Source: Irpex lacteus (lineage: Eukaryota > Basidiomycota > Agaricomycetes > Polyporales > Irpicaceae). From it: a DNA stretch of 26,458 nt. This document shows positions 1 through 7,479 of this stretch, in pieces. Position 1 is the first letter of the stretch. The number at the start of each line of letters is the position of its first letter. The position numbers and the translations under genes are program-made. The stretch covers positions 1-26,458 of the forward strand of contig MQVO02000123.1 in NCBI GenBank assembly GCA_001986395.2, read 5' to 3'. Under the pieces are notes generated by a model. It did not search any database and was not told the origin of the DNA. It was given only the letters and a program-made list of their open reading frames with translations.

Positions 1-79
1 AAATAAGATCAGTATCTATAATTTCTAATTTAAGTATTTCAAAGATATATCAATATATTACTTAATATTCTAAAAGGAG

Positions 80-480
80 AATAAATAGATACAACTAATT
101 AGGCTATAGTAAAGCTGCACAGGGTCTTCTCGTCTAACTTTAGGAAAACGGCATCTTCACCGCTAATTCAATTTCACTAAGATTTCGGTAGATACAGTTA
201 TCGCATCATTCTATCATTGTTGCAAGACTATAATTAGTAGACAAGGCATTTTGGTACATTATGACTCTCATAGCCATTGACTTAAACTTTAATTATAATA
301 TCGTAAATATTATACTTTATTAATAAGCATTGGGCAGACCTCACACTTTATACAATAATTTTCATTTTAGCAAAGTGCTGTGTTTTTAGTAAACAGTTGC
401 GCCGATATGTACTTTATTATTTCCTTTTGACGAACGTGGTAAATATGTTTTGCCGAGTTCATTTACCGAAATTATCTTAT
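80..480 (-). rRNA. Divergent partial large-subunit rRNA (second copy, probably a pseudogene or foreign fragment)
   Basis: On the minus strand this segment carries several LSU rRNA core signatures. Plus-strand landmarks are AGTAAAGCTGCACAGGGTCT near 108-128, a GCATCTTCACCGC block near 150-165, CATTGGGCAGACC near 329-341, TGTTTTTAGTAAACAG near 381-396 and TTTTGCCGAGTTCATTTACC near 449-468. The same landmarks appear in the same order in the main rnl at about 20705-21120, so both represent the same stretch of the domain IV/V core. The sequences between landmarks are very different, and a normally rigid core block is altered (plus strand AAGGCATTTTGGTACATTATGAC near 243-265, compared with a better-conserved GCTACCTTAGGA block in rnl). 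No further rRNA landmarks are convincing beyond about 480, and the piece may continue left of the window. It is a fragment, probably not functional. Its divergence argues for an old duplication or a foreign source. That LSU homology exists is secure; the boundaries are approximate. Confidence 0.8.
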
Positions 481-885
481 TCACTTTCTTTTCTAATATA
501 TTTTATTTTATTTATTTTAATTATCCCTTCCCCCAAATTTAATTTAGGAGAGAGGGAGTTAATTGGAGGGAGGACACTCTATTCTTTCTTCTTTAATTAT
601 AATTAATTTCTTTTGTATCCTGGTCTCTCCTTTTTTTAATAAAAACGAGTAATAATCATACGATTATTCTAGGTGTAACTCTGAGTATGTACACTAAACA
701 CTAAACTTTGTCCCCCCGTTTTAGCTCTAGCCTAATCTCCAAATTGTCTTACTGCCCCTATTTATTCATAAAACAAAAGGAAATAAGGATACAGTGGAAT
801 GTTGATCTAAGATGGAGACAGGGGGTTATAAAAAATAATTTAGAATAATAGAATTAATTTTAACTATATTTTTTCCATTTACCTC
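481..885. other. Spacer without recognisable gene
   Basis: This A+T-rich stretch contains runs such as GGAGAGAGGGAG and short G tracts. An open frame over 397-606 is mostly rRNA-like sequence and low-complexity codons, and I do not consider it a gene. I see no tRNA, conserved protein motif or palindromic element here. Confidence 0.5.
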
Positions 886-1175
886 TTAATTTTTATAATA
901 AAATAAAGGGTGAATGTAGGGGGTATAGTTAATTTTATTTTTAGGAAAGATGTAGTTGTGTAAATCTACCCCTAAAGAATCATAAGGAATCTGGTGTGTA
1001 AGAATAAAATGGATACCATGAGCTAATGTAAATAATCCCATAAGTATTAATATAGGTACATATATTAAAGTTAGTTTAGCTAATAAAGCTTGATATTTGA
1101 TATAGAATTTAACAAATTTATTTTCAAATTTGTTAAGAATTTTATCTTTATTTAAAATAAATATAATATTTATAA
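886..1175 (-). pseudogene. Out-of-frame C-terminal continuation of the 264-residue membrane ORF
   Basis: Directly after the stop of the neighbouring ORF, a frame shifted by one base stays open from a ten-T run (minus strand; plus-strand A run about 1177-1186) down to a stop at 886-888. It encodes about 95 residues. These include a basic stretch (NKDKILNKFENKF), one strong hydrophobic segment (LTLIYVPILILMGLFTLAHG) and a polar tail ending YIHPLFYYKN. Such a long open, well-composed frame, with normal-looking codon use right after a homopolymer, suggests it belonged to the same protein. Possible causes are a one-base indel that broke the gene, a homopolymer-length sequencing error, or slippage or frameshift expression. 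I cannot tell these apart from one sequence. Family unknown. Confidence 0.5.
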
Positions 1176-1964
1176 TAAAAAAAAAATAAATAATAAAATC
1201 AAACTGAAGACTAATACTAATAATAACATCTCTATTATAATTTGCTGGCCTATCAGGTCGTCCAAGTATCCTTCTACAGGTACACTCTTTAAAAAAGGAG
1301 ATATTAAATTAAAGATAAAATCTAATGATTTATTGTAGAAAGAAGTAAAATCTGTAGGTAAAAAATTAGACCCTTTGTCTAATCTTTTTAATACTTCGGC
1401 TACTGCCTCGTTTACTAACTCTCTATCTTGAGGTGACAGATTACCTATAGCCTTATTAGCAAATTCATTTACTTTATTATCTGGAATAGAGTGAATTTGT
1501 TCTAAAGAAGGCCATGTACCTGTTTTAACCATTTGACTGGCACCATACATAAATCTATTAAATCCCGTTGGGTTCTCTATAGCTCCTTGAGATACTACAG
1601 TAGTTACTCCTACACCAGCAGCCCCTAATGAACCTAGTACTCTTAACCTAGGTGAACAATTAGGTATTTTACTTAAGGCCGCAAACGTAGCTAATCCTAC
1701 ACCTACTATACTGAAACTTTGAGGTACACCGCTAGGCCAATATCTTACAGGGTCTTGAGGTTCCGGGCTAGCATGTCCCTCAGGTATATAATTACTGGAG
1801 GATAAATCTGTATAACTAAAATTAAAAATATTAATAGCGTGACTAATATCTAATAATAAAATAATAATGATTATAACGTAGAAGAAAAAAAGGAATCTAT
1901 CCTTTGGGTTTATACCTAATATTGTTTGTATAAATCCAGACTTAAATTTATTTAAGAAAAACAT
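1170..1964 (-). CDS. Hypothetical mitochondrial membrane protein, 264 residues
   Basis: I do not recognise the family. The protein begins with a basic stretch (MFFLNKFKSG) and has a hydrophobic segment at about residues 28-45 (FFFYVIIIIILLLDIS). A proline-rich linker with the residues YWPSGVPQ follows. A small-residue-rich, weakly hydrophobic part at about 85-125 includes GVGLATFAALSK and GSLGAAGVGVTTVVSQG. A polar helical region rich in Asp, Glu, Lys and Asn covers about 150-215, and a very hydrophobic C-terminus ends at the stop. It has no in-frame UGA and writes Trp as UGG, like cox1 and cox2 and unlike the decayed ORFs nearby, so it may be under selection. The start is the first Met, preceded by a TTTCAA leader similar to that of cox1. 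The product may be longer, because a second frame after a T10 run continues the hydrophobic region. Plasmid-derived or lineage-specific mitochondrial ORFs often look like this; that link is inference. Confidence 0.65.
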   Translation of the reverse strand: MFFLNKFKSGFIQTILGINPKDRFLFFFYVIIIIILLLDISHAINIFNFSYTDLSSSNYIPEGHASPEPQDPVRYWPSGVPQSFSIVGVGLATFAALSKIPNCSPRLRVLGSLGAAGVGVTTVVSQGAIENPTGFNRFMYGASQMVKTGTWPSLEQIHSIPDNKVNEFANKAIGNLSPQDRELVNEAVAEVLKRLDKGSNFLPTDFTSFYNKSLDFIFNLISPFLKSVPVEGYLDDLIGQQIIIEMLLLVLVFSLILLFIFFLL

Positions 1965-2029
1965 TTGAAATTTTAAGAAAATTTATTATTTTTGTTCTTT
2001 TGACATATTGAAAAATAAAAAGAACTTTA

Positions 2030-2096
2030 ATCCACTAAACTATATTTAGTAGATAAATATGTCTAAATAGATTAATCCATTATGTTTAGTGGATTA
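2030..2096. repeat. Imperfect inverted repeat with 14-bp arms
   Basis: TTAATCCACTAAAC at 2030-2043 is the reverse complement of GTTTAGTGGATTAA at 2083-2096, with about 39 nt between. A related TTAATCCATTATG lies inside. It can fold as a stem-loop just upstream of the membrane ORF at 1170-1964 (which reads leftward), so it could mark an RNA end. No function can be assigned. Confidence 0.6.
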
Positions 2097-2222
2097 ATCT
2101 TTTAAACATATTTTTTTATACATATGTAGAAATAGTCACGAATAACTCATGAATAGGTAACTGTAACAAGTTGTTATTACAGGCTTGATAAGACATATCA
2201 GAGTTGAACTAATATTCCATAA
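2097..2222. other. Spacer between hairpin elements
   Basis: A+T-rich sequence with a small inverted repeat (TAACAAGTTGTTA near 2162-2174). No gene seen. Confidence 0.4.
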
Positions 2223-2285
2223 CCTAAAAAACACTAGGACCCCACTAAAGTGGGTGGACAGAAAGAATTATAACTAGTTTTTAGG
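2223..2285. repeat. Palindromic element, long subtype with an inner GC hairpin
   Basis: Outer arms CCTAAAAAACACTAG and CTAGTTTTTAGG enclose a second hairpin (CCCCACTAAAGTGGG) and the core AGAATTATAACTAG. This is a member of the dispersed palindrome family found throughout the window. Its right arm (2260-2285) is also the near-perfect reverse complement of 2460-2485, so together with the next element it forms a larger inverted pair about 170 bp apart. Confidence 0.75.
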
Positions 2286-2459
2286 ATTGGTTCTCCCCAA
2301 CCTTTATTAATTAAGGAAAGGATAAAAAAACCAAATTACTTACTACTCTAATTAATTAAAATTGATTTTACATATCTATTTTAGTAATTAGAAGATTGTA
2401 TGTATCTCATCAAAACAAAACGGCTACGGTTATCAGGTTTATTTTATAATTAACCTTTA

Positions 2460-2501
2460 CCTAAAACTAGTTATAATTCTTTCTAATTACTAGTTTTATG
2501 G
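2460..2501. repeat. Palindromic element
   Basis: Arms CCTAAAACTAG and CTAGTTTTATGG around the core TTATAATTCTTTCTAATTA. A family member with shortened C/G ends. It pairs with the element at 2223-2285 as an inverted repeat of about 25 bp. Confidence 0.75.
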
Positions 2502-2791
2502 TATTATTTAAATGACCTTGCCAGTTTATATTTACAAGAATGAGATAAAATAATTTATAAAATACACTATAAATTATTTAGTCACTGTAACAATAAAAAT
2601 ATTTAGAATCCATGTTGGATGCTGCCACAATCTTTTTATTTTCTTTCATTAAATTAATAATTAATAAAGTAAATTGAAGATTAATTGTGAAGCATTCTTG
2701 TCGATCTCCTTTAAATAAAGCAGATTAGACAAAAAGGAAAGAAGTAGATAATTCACTCGCTACTCAAGACCTTAACACATTTTCCGGAAGA
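2502..2791. other. Spacer without recognisable gene
   Basis: A+T-rich sequence. I find no protein motif or tRNA. A slightly more mixed stretch at 2680-2790 (CATTCTTGTCGATCTCC, CACTCGCTACTCAAGACC) could be intron-RNA debris, but nothing diagnostic is visible. Confidence 0.4.
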
Positions 2792-2825
2792 AGATTATAA
2801 CATTTTGGATAAAATGTTATAATCT
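2792..2825. repeat. Perfect 15-bp stem-loop
   Basis: AGATTATAACATTTT is followed by loop GGAT and the exact reverse complement AAAATGTTATAATCT. It does not resemble the C-A-CTAG palindrome family. It could be a terminator-like or processing hairpin; no adjacent gene decides this. Confidence 0.7.
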
Positions 2826-2879
2826 CTTTTATTGTTAATATTATTTAGTATTAATAAATAAAATAATTTTCCAAGATGT

Positions 2880-3189
2880 TTCTCCTCAATTCTAAATAAT
2901 TACCCTGGTTGCCGAGAGGTTTCACGGAACAAGTTAGCCGGATTCAGTACACGAAATTGCGAAAAGAAATGATGAAGATGGAAACACCCTTCACAAAGTA
3001 TGACGAAGATGGATACACGGACTATGCCAATCATCTGCTGGATTAAGATGATCGTTGTAAGTGCTGTTGAAAAAATTACAAAGTCTTTTATAATTTCACA
3101 AATTTTAATCTGATGAGAAAAGTTTTGTTATCTTTAGTTTTAATCTTAAAGGAAATAGCGATAGTTTAAAAAATAAAGTTAGTATTGCC
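2880..3189. other. Unassigned patch of higher G+C, possibly group II intron debris
   Basis: From about 2905 to 3065 the base composition rises (GGTTGCCGAGAGGTTTCACGG, GTATGACGAAGATGGATACA). One frame reads a short polar stretch with KLRKEMMKMETPFTKYDEDG before a stop. It lies immediately upstream of an RT N-terminal fragment, so it may be intron RNA or the leader part of that ORF. I could not confirm either. Confidence 0.3.
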
Positions 3190-3626
3190 TTTCCTGCAGT
3201 ACCTTATTAGTAAGTTAAATATTACTAATCTGCTAAAACTGGACCCAGTAGCAAATGCAGTGGAACCAACTGTGTTTAAATCATTACCCAACGTAAGAAG
3301 ATTTAAAATCAAAATGCTATCCAAATATCATCCTGTGTTCACCAAAGCCAATATCTAAAAAAGAGAATTTGAGCCATTGTTTGACAAGGAATTTTATAAC
3401 AATAAATCTATAAATAGATATATTGAACATCAATTACAAAGATTGGTGTTAAGTAGAAACAACCCAGCCAAATTTTGGGCGATAAGTAGATATCTATTAA
3501 AAAGTGCACCTTCCAAGCGGCAAATTTTAATCATGTATATCCAACTTGGCATAGATCAATGAAGTATGGATCTGTAATCAAAATTATGGAAAGAGTATTA
3601 CAATTAGGTTACGATTTAAGTATTGG
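3190..3626 (+). pseudogene. Group II intron reverse transcriptase/maturase, N-terminal fragment
   Basis: Two overlapping frames give a recognisable N-terminal region of the large fungal mitochondrial group II intron ORFs. The sequence runs KYHPVFTKAN, a stop, then FEPLFDKEFYNNKSINRYI, HQLQRLVLSRNNPAKFWAIS and RYLLKS. A frameshift near 3515 leads to NHVYPTWHRSMKYGSVIKIM. In intact relatives this precedes the RT finger motifs. Here the frame carries an in-frame TAA at about 3356, shifts frame, and runs into a palindromic element at 3627, after which RT sequence does not resume. The intact protein would promote splicing and mobility of its host intron by reverse transcription. This copy cannot. 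The host gene of the intron is not visible. The family call rests on the SINRYIEHQLQRLVLSRNNPA-type block and WHRSMKYG. Confidence 0.7.
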
Positions 3627-3666
3627 AAACTAGTTAGAATTATTTCTAATGACTAGTGTTTTTGGG
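3627..3666. repeat. Palindromic element, left end truncated
   Basis: AACTAGTTAGAATTATTTCTAATGACTAGTGTTTTTGGGG pattern without the left C tract. It sits exactly at the end of the RT N-terminal fragment, so it marks the breakpoint of that pseudogene. Confidence 0.75.
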
Positions 3667-3990
3667 GACTGGTTCCGAGTGATAGAAAAATAGTAACGCG
3701 AGTGAACGATGATAGAGAACGGTTGTACCGCAGTGATTTAGAGCCTAAAGCAGCTATTGCCCTTAAGCAGCTGAGGGGCCGAAATGTCATGCCCGGGTTT
3801 GTAGGATCAACATGGTAACGCCCGACAGCGTACCTTGTGCTTAAAGGGTCGCCGAGTTGGTAAAGAGGGCGTGGCCAATAGCCTAATCGATGGACAAACC
3901 GTACATTGCTATCAATACATCTGATACCAACATTATCAATACCGTCAGTACTAGCTATATTTTTAGTTAAATAGTTTTGGGGAAGTATTG
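3667..3990. other. G+C-richer structured-looking block, possible group II intron RNA remnant
   Basis: This is among the most G+C-rich non-rRNA, non-IR sequence in the window (GGTTGTACCGCAGTG, GCAGCTGAGGGGCCG, CATGCCCGGGTTTGTAGG, GGTAACGCCCGACAGCG, GGGTCGCCGAGTTGG). Every frame has stops. It sits between an RT N-terminal piece and a maturase-type piece, so catalytic intron RNA is the likely source. I could not find a domain V signature (GAGCCGT...GUUC-type hairpin), so the class is unproven. Confidence 0.4.
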
Positions 3991-4029
3991 AGTACCTTTT
4001 TTTTTTAATAATTTTTTTATTTATAAACT

Positions 4030-4300
4030 ATGACTATTCTTACATCTCTTTATAACCCAAAACCAAACTTTTCTCATTATTCAGAACCACAAGTTTTAGC
4101 CATTACGAAAATCAATAGAATAATTAACGGAATTAATAGTTACTATAAAATATCCGAAGGACAACAAATAATAACTTCTCGTGTCCAATATATTCTAAGA
4201 TTTAGCTTTAACATTATCGAAAGGAGGTCTAGCACATTCAGCAACACAAGCAATGAAAGATATAAAGAATAATAAAGTGTGCTTAAATAATTATAAAAAG
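4030..4300 (+). pseudogene. Group II intron maturase (domain X-like) fragment
   Basis: An 80-residue frame starts at the ATG at 4030. It contains KINRIINGINSYYKISEGQQ and TSRVQYILRFS, resembling the region around maturase domain X (relatives have INNYY...ISEGQ...RVKYILRFSCAKTLA). After RFS the expected A-L-T-L run appears in the next frame (LALTLSKGG, then AMKDIKNNK), so a one-base shift breaks it near 4205. Domain X binds the intron RNA and helps it splice. No RT active-site motif precedes it; instead the block at 3667-3990 lies upstream. Probably the 3' end of a group II ORF, and possibly the same one as at 3190-3626 after a large deletion. Confidence 0.55.
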
Positions 4301-4859
4301 AAAAATAATGAATAAGGGAGCTCTCTTAAAATAAAAATATAAAGTCCATTTAACAACATCTCTCTATCTTTTAGATCTTTATCAGTAATCTCATTTATCT
4401 TCTATTCCTTGCCCTATTTCTAAATAATAAATAAATAAAGATTAAGTAAAGATAAATTTCTTTTTCCTTTAAATTTATTTAGAGATTCTCCCTCCCCTAT
4501 TCTTATATGATCTAATTTATTTTATCTCTTATTATTTTTTCTTTGTTAAAATCTAAAAGTTAAAGATTTTATTTTAATTTATTTCATAAAAATAGAATAG
4601 TACTTAAAATCTATTTAATTTAAATAAGTAAAAGATTAAAATTTCTTTTTATTTAAATTGGGGAATTATTTTATTTAAAGAAAGTGAATTAAGATAAATT
4701 TAACAATATAACTTTTATTTTACTTTACAAGATTATTCTTTACTCTTGAATAGATAGATAGTGATAGTTTCTAAAATAGAGGAGCTAGCTCCCTCTAAAA
4801 AAAAAAGAATAATGGGGAGTAATTTATATCTATATTGTTATTCATTAAATAATCGAATC
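4301..4859. other. Low-complexity A+T-rich spacer
   Basis: Almost entirely A and T, with purine or pyrimidine runs and short G-rich patches (GGGGAATTA, GGGGAGTAA). No reading frame of interest, tRNA or palindromic family member seen. Confidence 0.5.
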
Positions 4860-4961
4860 TGATCCCCAAATATATACTGATGCATACAGAAATAGCCACA
4901 CAACATCCACAAAATGATAATACACAATCGCTGATTCAAACACCACCCAAACAACTTGCAG
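4860..4961 (-). pseudogene. cox3 C-terminal fragment (divergent copy)
   Basis: On the minus strand one frame reads the typical end of cytochrome c oxidase subunit [18 protein letters not shown], then [13 protein letters not shown], before running into unrelated sequence. [10 protein letters not shown] is the hallmark of the last COX3 helix. The native gene would lie elsewhere in the genome. Codon use stands out for this genome: GTG (several), GCG, CTG, CAT and TGG rather than A/T-ending codons. It differs at many positions from the two cox3 tails at 8.5 and 8.8 kb. No start and no proper stop after WGS, so it is non-functional. Best explained as a piece of a foreign or very old cox3. Confidence 0.7.
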
Positions 4962-5144
4962 AAACTATGTTCTTAGTTTTAATTTAAAATAAAATAGAAA
5001 ATAAAATAAGAGAATTATTTTAACAATATCACTCTCCTTAATGAATTTTTAATTTATGTAATGTAATTGTAATGTCTTTAATACCCATTCCATTCATTAC
5101 ATTCATTACTTTGTATCTTTAATTAAAAAGAAATTTATTAAGAT
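4962..5144. other. A+T-rich spacer with short direct repeats
   Basis: Contains repeated ATTCATTAC and AATGTAATTGTAATG motifs near 5057-5110. No gene recognised. Confidence 0.4.
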
Positions 5145-5264
5145 ACTTTATTAGTATTAATAGAATTTATTTCTTATTTAGCTAGAAATGTATCATTAGG
5201 TTTAAGATTAGCAGCAAATATTACAGCAGGTCACATGTTATTAAGTATGTGGATTTGTATATAA
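5145..5264 (+). pseudogene. atp6 internal fragment
   Basis: The frame reads LLVLIEFISYLARNVSLG, then LRLAANITAGHMLLSMW, and stops at TAA 5262-5264. ISYLARNVSLGLRLAAN-type sequence with the conserved Arg, followed by AGH, is the membrane-embedded proton-channel region of ATP synthase subunit a (Atp6). The family normally runs on well past GHMLL. Here it ends after about 10 further residues and leads straight into a reverse-transcriptase fragment. About 38 codons survive with no internal stop, in A/T-ending codons like the native genes. It is probably a duplicated exon piece, perhaps carried along with an intron that had been in atp6 (inference). Confidence 0.75.
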
Positions 5265-5278
5265 CATAATATTTTTAT

Positions 5279-5505
5279 CTTAGAGGGAACGCCACAGGGA
5301 GGAATCATGTCACCAACTTATGTAACGTTGCGTTAAACGGGTTAGAAGAAACAATTAAATTGGTAAATCCTTTGATAAAAGGTATTAGTCAAGGAGTTAA
5401 TGTGATCCGATACGCCGACGACATGATTATCACAGCTAGAACTCCTGAAACTCCCTCTTTTGGCAGAAAGAGATAAAGAATACTATCCGGAGGATTAAAA
5501 TAAAT
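5279..5505 (+). pseudogene. Group II intron RT fragment with motifs 4-5 (YADD)
   Basis: It begins EGTPQGGIMSPT (RT motif 4 region), shifts frame by one base near 5320, and continues CNVALNGLEETIKL, then GVNVIRYADDMIITARTPE. YADD is the RT catalytic pair of aspartates. A further shift gives LLAERDKEYYPED and a stop. Downstream thumb and domain X parts are missing. The bases GAGGGAAC at its left end also occur at the right end of the next RT fragment (about 6139-6146). The two pieces therefore look like one gene cut at this point with the second half moved in front of the first. Not functional. Confidence 0.8.
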
Positions 5506-5559
5506 TATAATATAGGGAGACCCAAATTTAATTTATTTTTAGTTTTTGCTACATCGAAG

Positions 5560-6147
5560 AATAATATGAAAGAAGTGTATAATTTACAATGAATATTGCT
5601 GCAAAGTTTTGAAGCGAAAGCTTTGGCAATAAGAAAAGTTGTAACCAACAAAGGAAGTAAGACGGCTGGAGTAGATGGAATTACCTGAAACAGTCCGACA
5701 GAATATTTAAAAGCTATAGAAGAGCTGAATAGTATAATGAAGCATCCCGAGAATTATAAAGCACAGCTTGTAAGAAGGGTAATGATTACCAAACCAGGCT
5801 CAAAGGAAAAACGTCCGTTAGGTATTCCGACAATGATTGACCGAGCAGTTCAAGTAATATATCATTTAGGAATTGACCCGGCTGTAGAAGCCAAATCAGA
5901 CAAAAACTCCTTTGGGTTCAGGAAATCAAGGTCCACACATGACGCAGTCACTGCCATAATCATTCTTATGGATAAAACTATTCACCCTCATTGAATAGTG
6001 GAAGCTGACATAGCTAAATGTTTTGACAGGATAAGCCACAAGTTCTTAATGAAAAAACTCCGATACGACACAAACACGTATTGGAACAATGATTAAAAGC
6101 AGGGATAATGGTGGAACTGAATTTCCTGGAGAGCACAGAGGGAACTA
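5560..6147 (+). pseudogene. Group II intron RT fragment with motifs 0-3
   Basis: The frame reads QSFEAKALAIRKVVTNKGSK, TAGVDGITWN (W written TGA), VRRVMITKPGSKEKRPLGIP and TMIDRAVQ. It continues KNSFGFRKSRSTHDAVTAI, IHPHW (TGA) and VEADIAKCFDRISH. This covers RT motifs 0 to 3, including the first catalytic Asp in EADIAKCFD. Near 6065 one base is lost; the next frame continues VLEQWLKAGIMVELN and ESTEGT, where homology ends about 15 nt before trnW. Two TGA codons sit where Trp is expected, so the gene evolved under UGA = Trp. Motif 4-5 sequence lies upstream (5279-5505), giving a permuted order. Confidence 0.85.
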
Positions 6148-6161
6148 TTATTTTTATTTTG

Positions 6162-6233
6162 CAAGAGCAAGGTGACTCGAACACCTACCTAAGGTTTTGG
6201 AGACCACAATTCTACCAATTAAACTATGCTCTT
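6162..6233 (-). tRNA. trnW: tRNA-Trp (anticodon CCA)
   Basis: 72-nt cloverleaf on the minus strand. The acceptor stem is AAGAGCA with TGCTCTT, discriminator G. The T stem AGGTG/CACCT encloses TTCGAGT, and the anticodon loop CTCCAAA gives CCA, reading UGG. The anticodon stem has a weak or mismatched pair near its base. All Trp codons in cox1 and cox2 here are UGG, so this tRNA is adequate for them. UGA Trp codons in the intron-type ORFs would need C34 modification or another tRNA. It lies just after the RT fragment, on the opposite strand. Confidence 0.85.
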
Positions 6234-6350
6234 TTCCCTTTTTATATCTTCCTCCCATCTTTGCCCCTTTTACGGATAAAGGATAAACTCTACTCTTTTA
6301 GAAGAAAAATAAATTTTTAATTTAGGAGCACCCCAGATCTTATACCCCTA

Positions 6351-6395
6351 CCAAAAAACTAGTCATTAGAAATAATTCTAACTAGTTTTTTTGGG
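6351..6395. repeat. Palindromic element
   Basis: CCAAAAAACTAG ... CTAGTTTTTTTGGG arms around TCATTAGAAATAATTCTAA. Shares the uncommon TCATTAG variant with the copy at 6834-6883, so these two are close relatives. Confidence 0.8.
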
Positions 6396-6711
6396 TATTC
6401 TTTAGTAAAATTTATAAGATATATTTAGTCTTTGAATACAAATTATTTATATTATTACTATTTAGTAAAGATTATCTCTCTTCTTTACTTAAATAGATAA
6501 AATGAATAACTTTACTCTTTTTAATTCTATTCTTTTATTTTTTTTATTTTCTAAGTGAAGTTGCATCTTCTCATCTTATTTTTAGTTATTTTCTTATAAA
6601 TGACCCAAAATCTACTCTACTTAAATTATTGTTTTTACTATCAAACAATTATTCTACCATTCTACTTTACTTTGTATCTTCTACAGGCGGCCCAGTCTGC
6701 TGGTACACTAG
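6396..6711. other. A+T-rich spacer
   Basis: T-rich and low in complexity; no gene recognised. The last bases (GGCGGCCCAGTCTGCTGG near 6687) are more mixed and may be the start of the decayed endonuclease gene that follows. Confidence 0.4.
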
Positions 6712-7270
6712 ACTAAAAAAGGTCTAGATAAATTAATTGCATTCAAAGCATCCTTAAATTTAGGACTTTAAGATTAATTAAAAACAGCTTTACCTGAAGT
6801 TGTTCCTGTAAATAGACCTATAGTTTCTAATAACCCCCAAAAAAAAACTAGTCATTAGAAATAATTCTAACTAGTTTTTTTGGATTATTCCTGACCCTAT
6901 GTGAATTTAAGGATTTACTAGTGCTGAGGGGTGTTTTTTAGTCAACATTAAACAGTCAAAAACAATTTCTTTAGGTTATCAAACAATTTTAAGATTTAAA
7001 ATTACTCAACATACTCGAGATAGATTTTTATTAACTAATATTAAAAATTTTTTAGGATGTGGTCATTTACTTGAAGGTGAAAATGTTCAATTATTAGATA
7101 TTGTTGTACATAAGTTAAGTGATATTTATGATAAAATAATTCCTTTCTTTATTAAATATCCTATTTTATGTCTTAAAAGTAACGATTTTTCTAATTTTAT
7201 CCAAATCGCTGATATCCTTAAAAAAAGGGGGATAGACAAAAGTCATTTAAATCAAGAGGGACTAGATTAA
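6712..7270 (+). pseudogene. LAGLIDADG homing endonuclease remnant A
   Basis: Reading in one frame with interruptions: LIAFKASLNLGL, then LKTALPEVVPVNRPIVSN, a palindromic element (6834-6883), then IIPDPMW (TGA)I, a TAA stop, and GFTSAEGCFLVNIKQSKT. GYQTILRFKITQHTRDRFLL, NFLGCGHL, DIVVHKLSDIYDKIIPFF and LKKRGIDKSHLNQEGLD follow. GFTSAEGCF is the second LAGLIDADG helix with its acidic catalytic residue; the rest follows the order of double-motif fungal intron endonucleases. The N-terminal half is missing. The palindrome lies inside the coding sequence, and stops at about 6908 and 7268 interrupt it. Such enzymes cut intronless alleles to spread their intron; this one is inactive. Confidence 0.85.
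6834..6883. repeat. Palindromic element inside a LAGLIDADG gene
   Basis: CCCCCAAAAAAAAACTAG ... CTAGTTTTTTTGG. Coding similarity to LAGLIDADG proteins is visible on both sides, so the element inserted into, or arose within, the gene. Confidence 0.85.
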
Positions 7271-7336
7271 ATACGTAAAATAAAAGCAGAAATGAATAAA
7301 GGAAGAAAAATAATTTTTAATTTTTTAAATCGGAAT

Positions 7337-7382
7337 CCCCTAAAAACTAGGAATTAGAATAAATCTAACTAGTGTTTTAGGG
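7337..7382. repeat. Palindromic element
   Basis: CCCCTAAAAACTAG ... CTAGTGTTTTAGGG around GAATTAGAATAAATCTAA. Separates LAGLIDADG remnants A and B. Confidence 0.8.
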
Positions 7383-7479
7383 TGAGGACCAACTCTAAAA
7401 TGGAGAAAGTTTATTGGAAAGTTATCTCCCAGGGTCCAACTTGGATAGTATTTCCCTAGACTTTTTCACAAATAAAAAT

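Noticed and set aside
397..606. Open frame of 69 codons on the plus strand
   Set aside because: It overlaps the LSU rRNA-like fragment and is low-complexity Leu/Ile/Ser; no motif.
6108..6320. Open frame of 70 codons on the plus strand
   Set aside because: Its first part is the RT fragment; the rest runs through trnW (minus) and spacer by chance.
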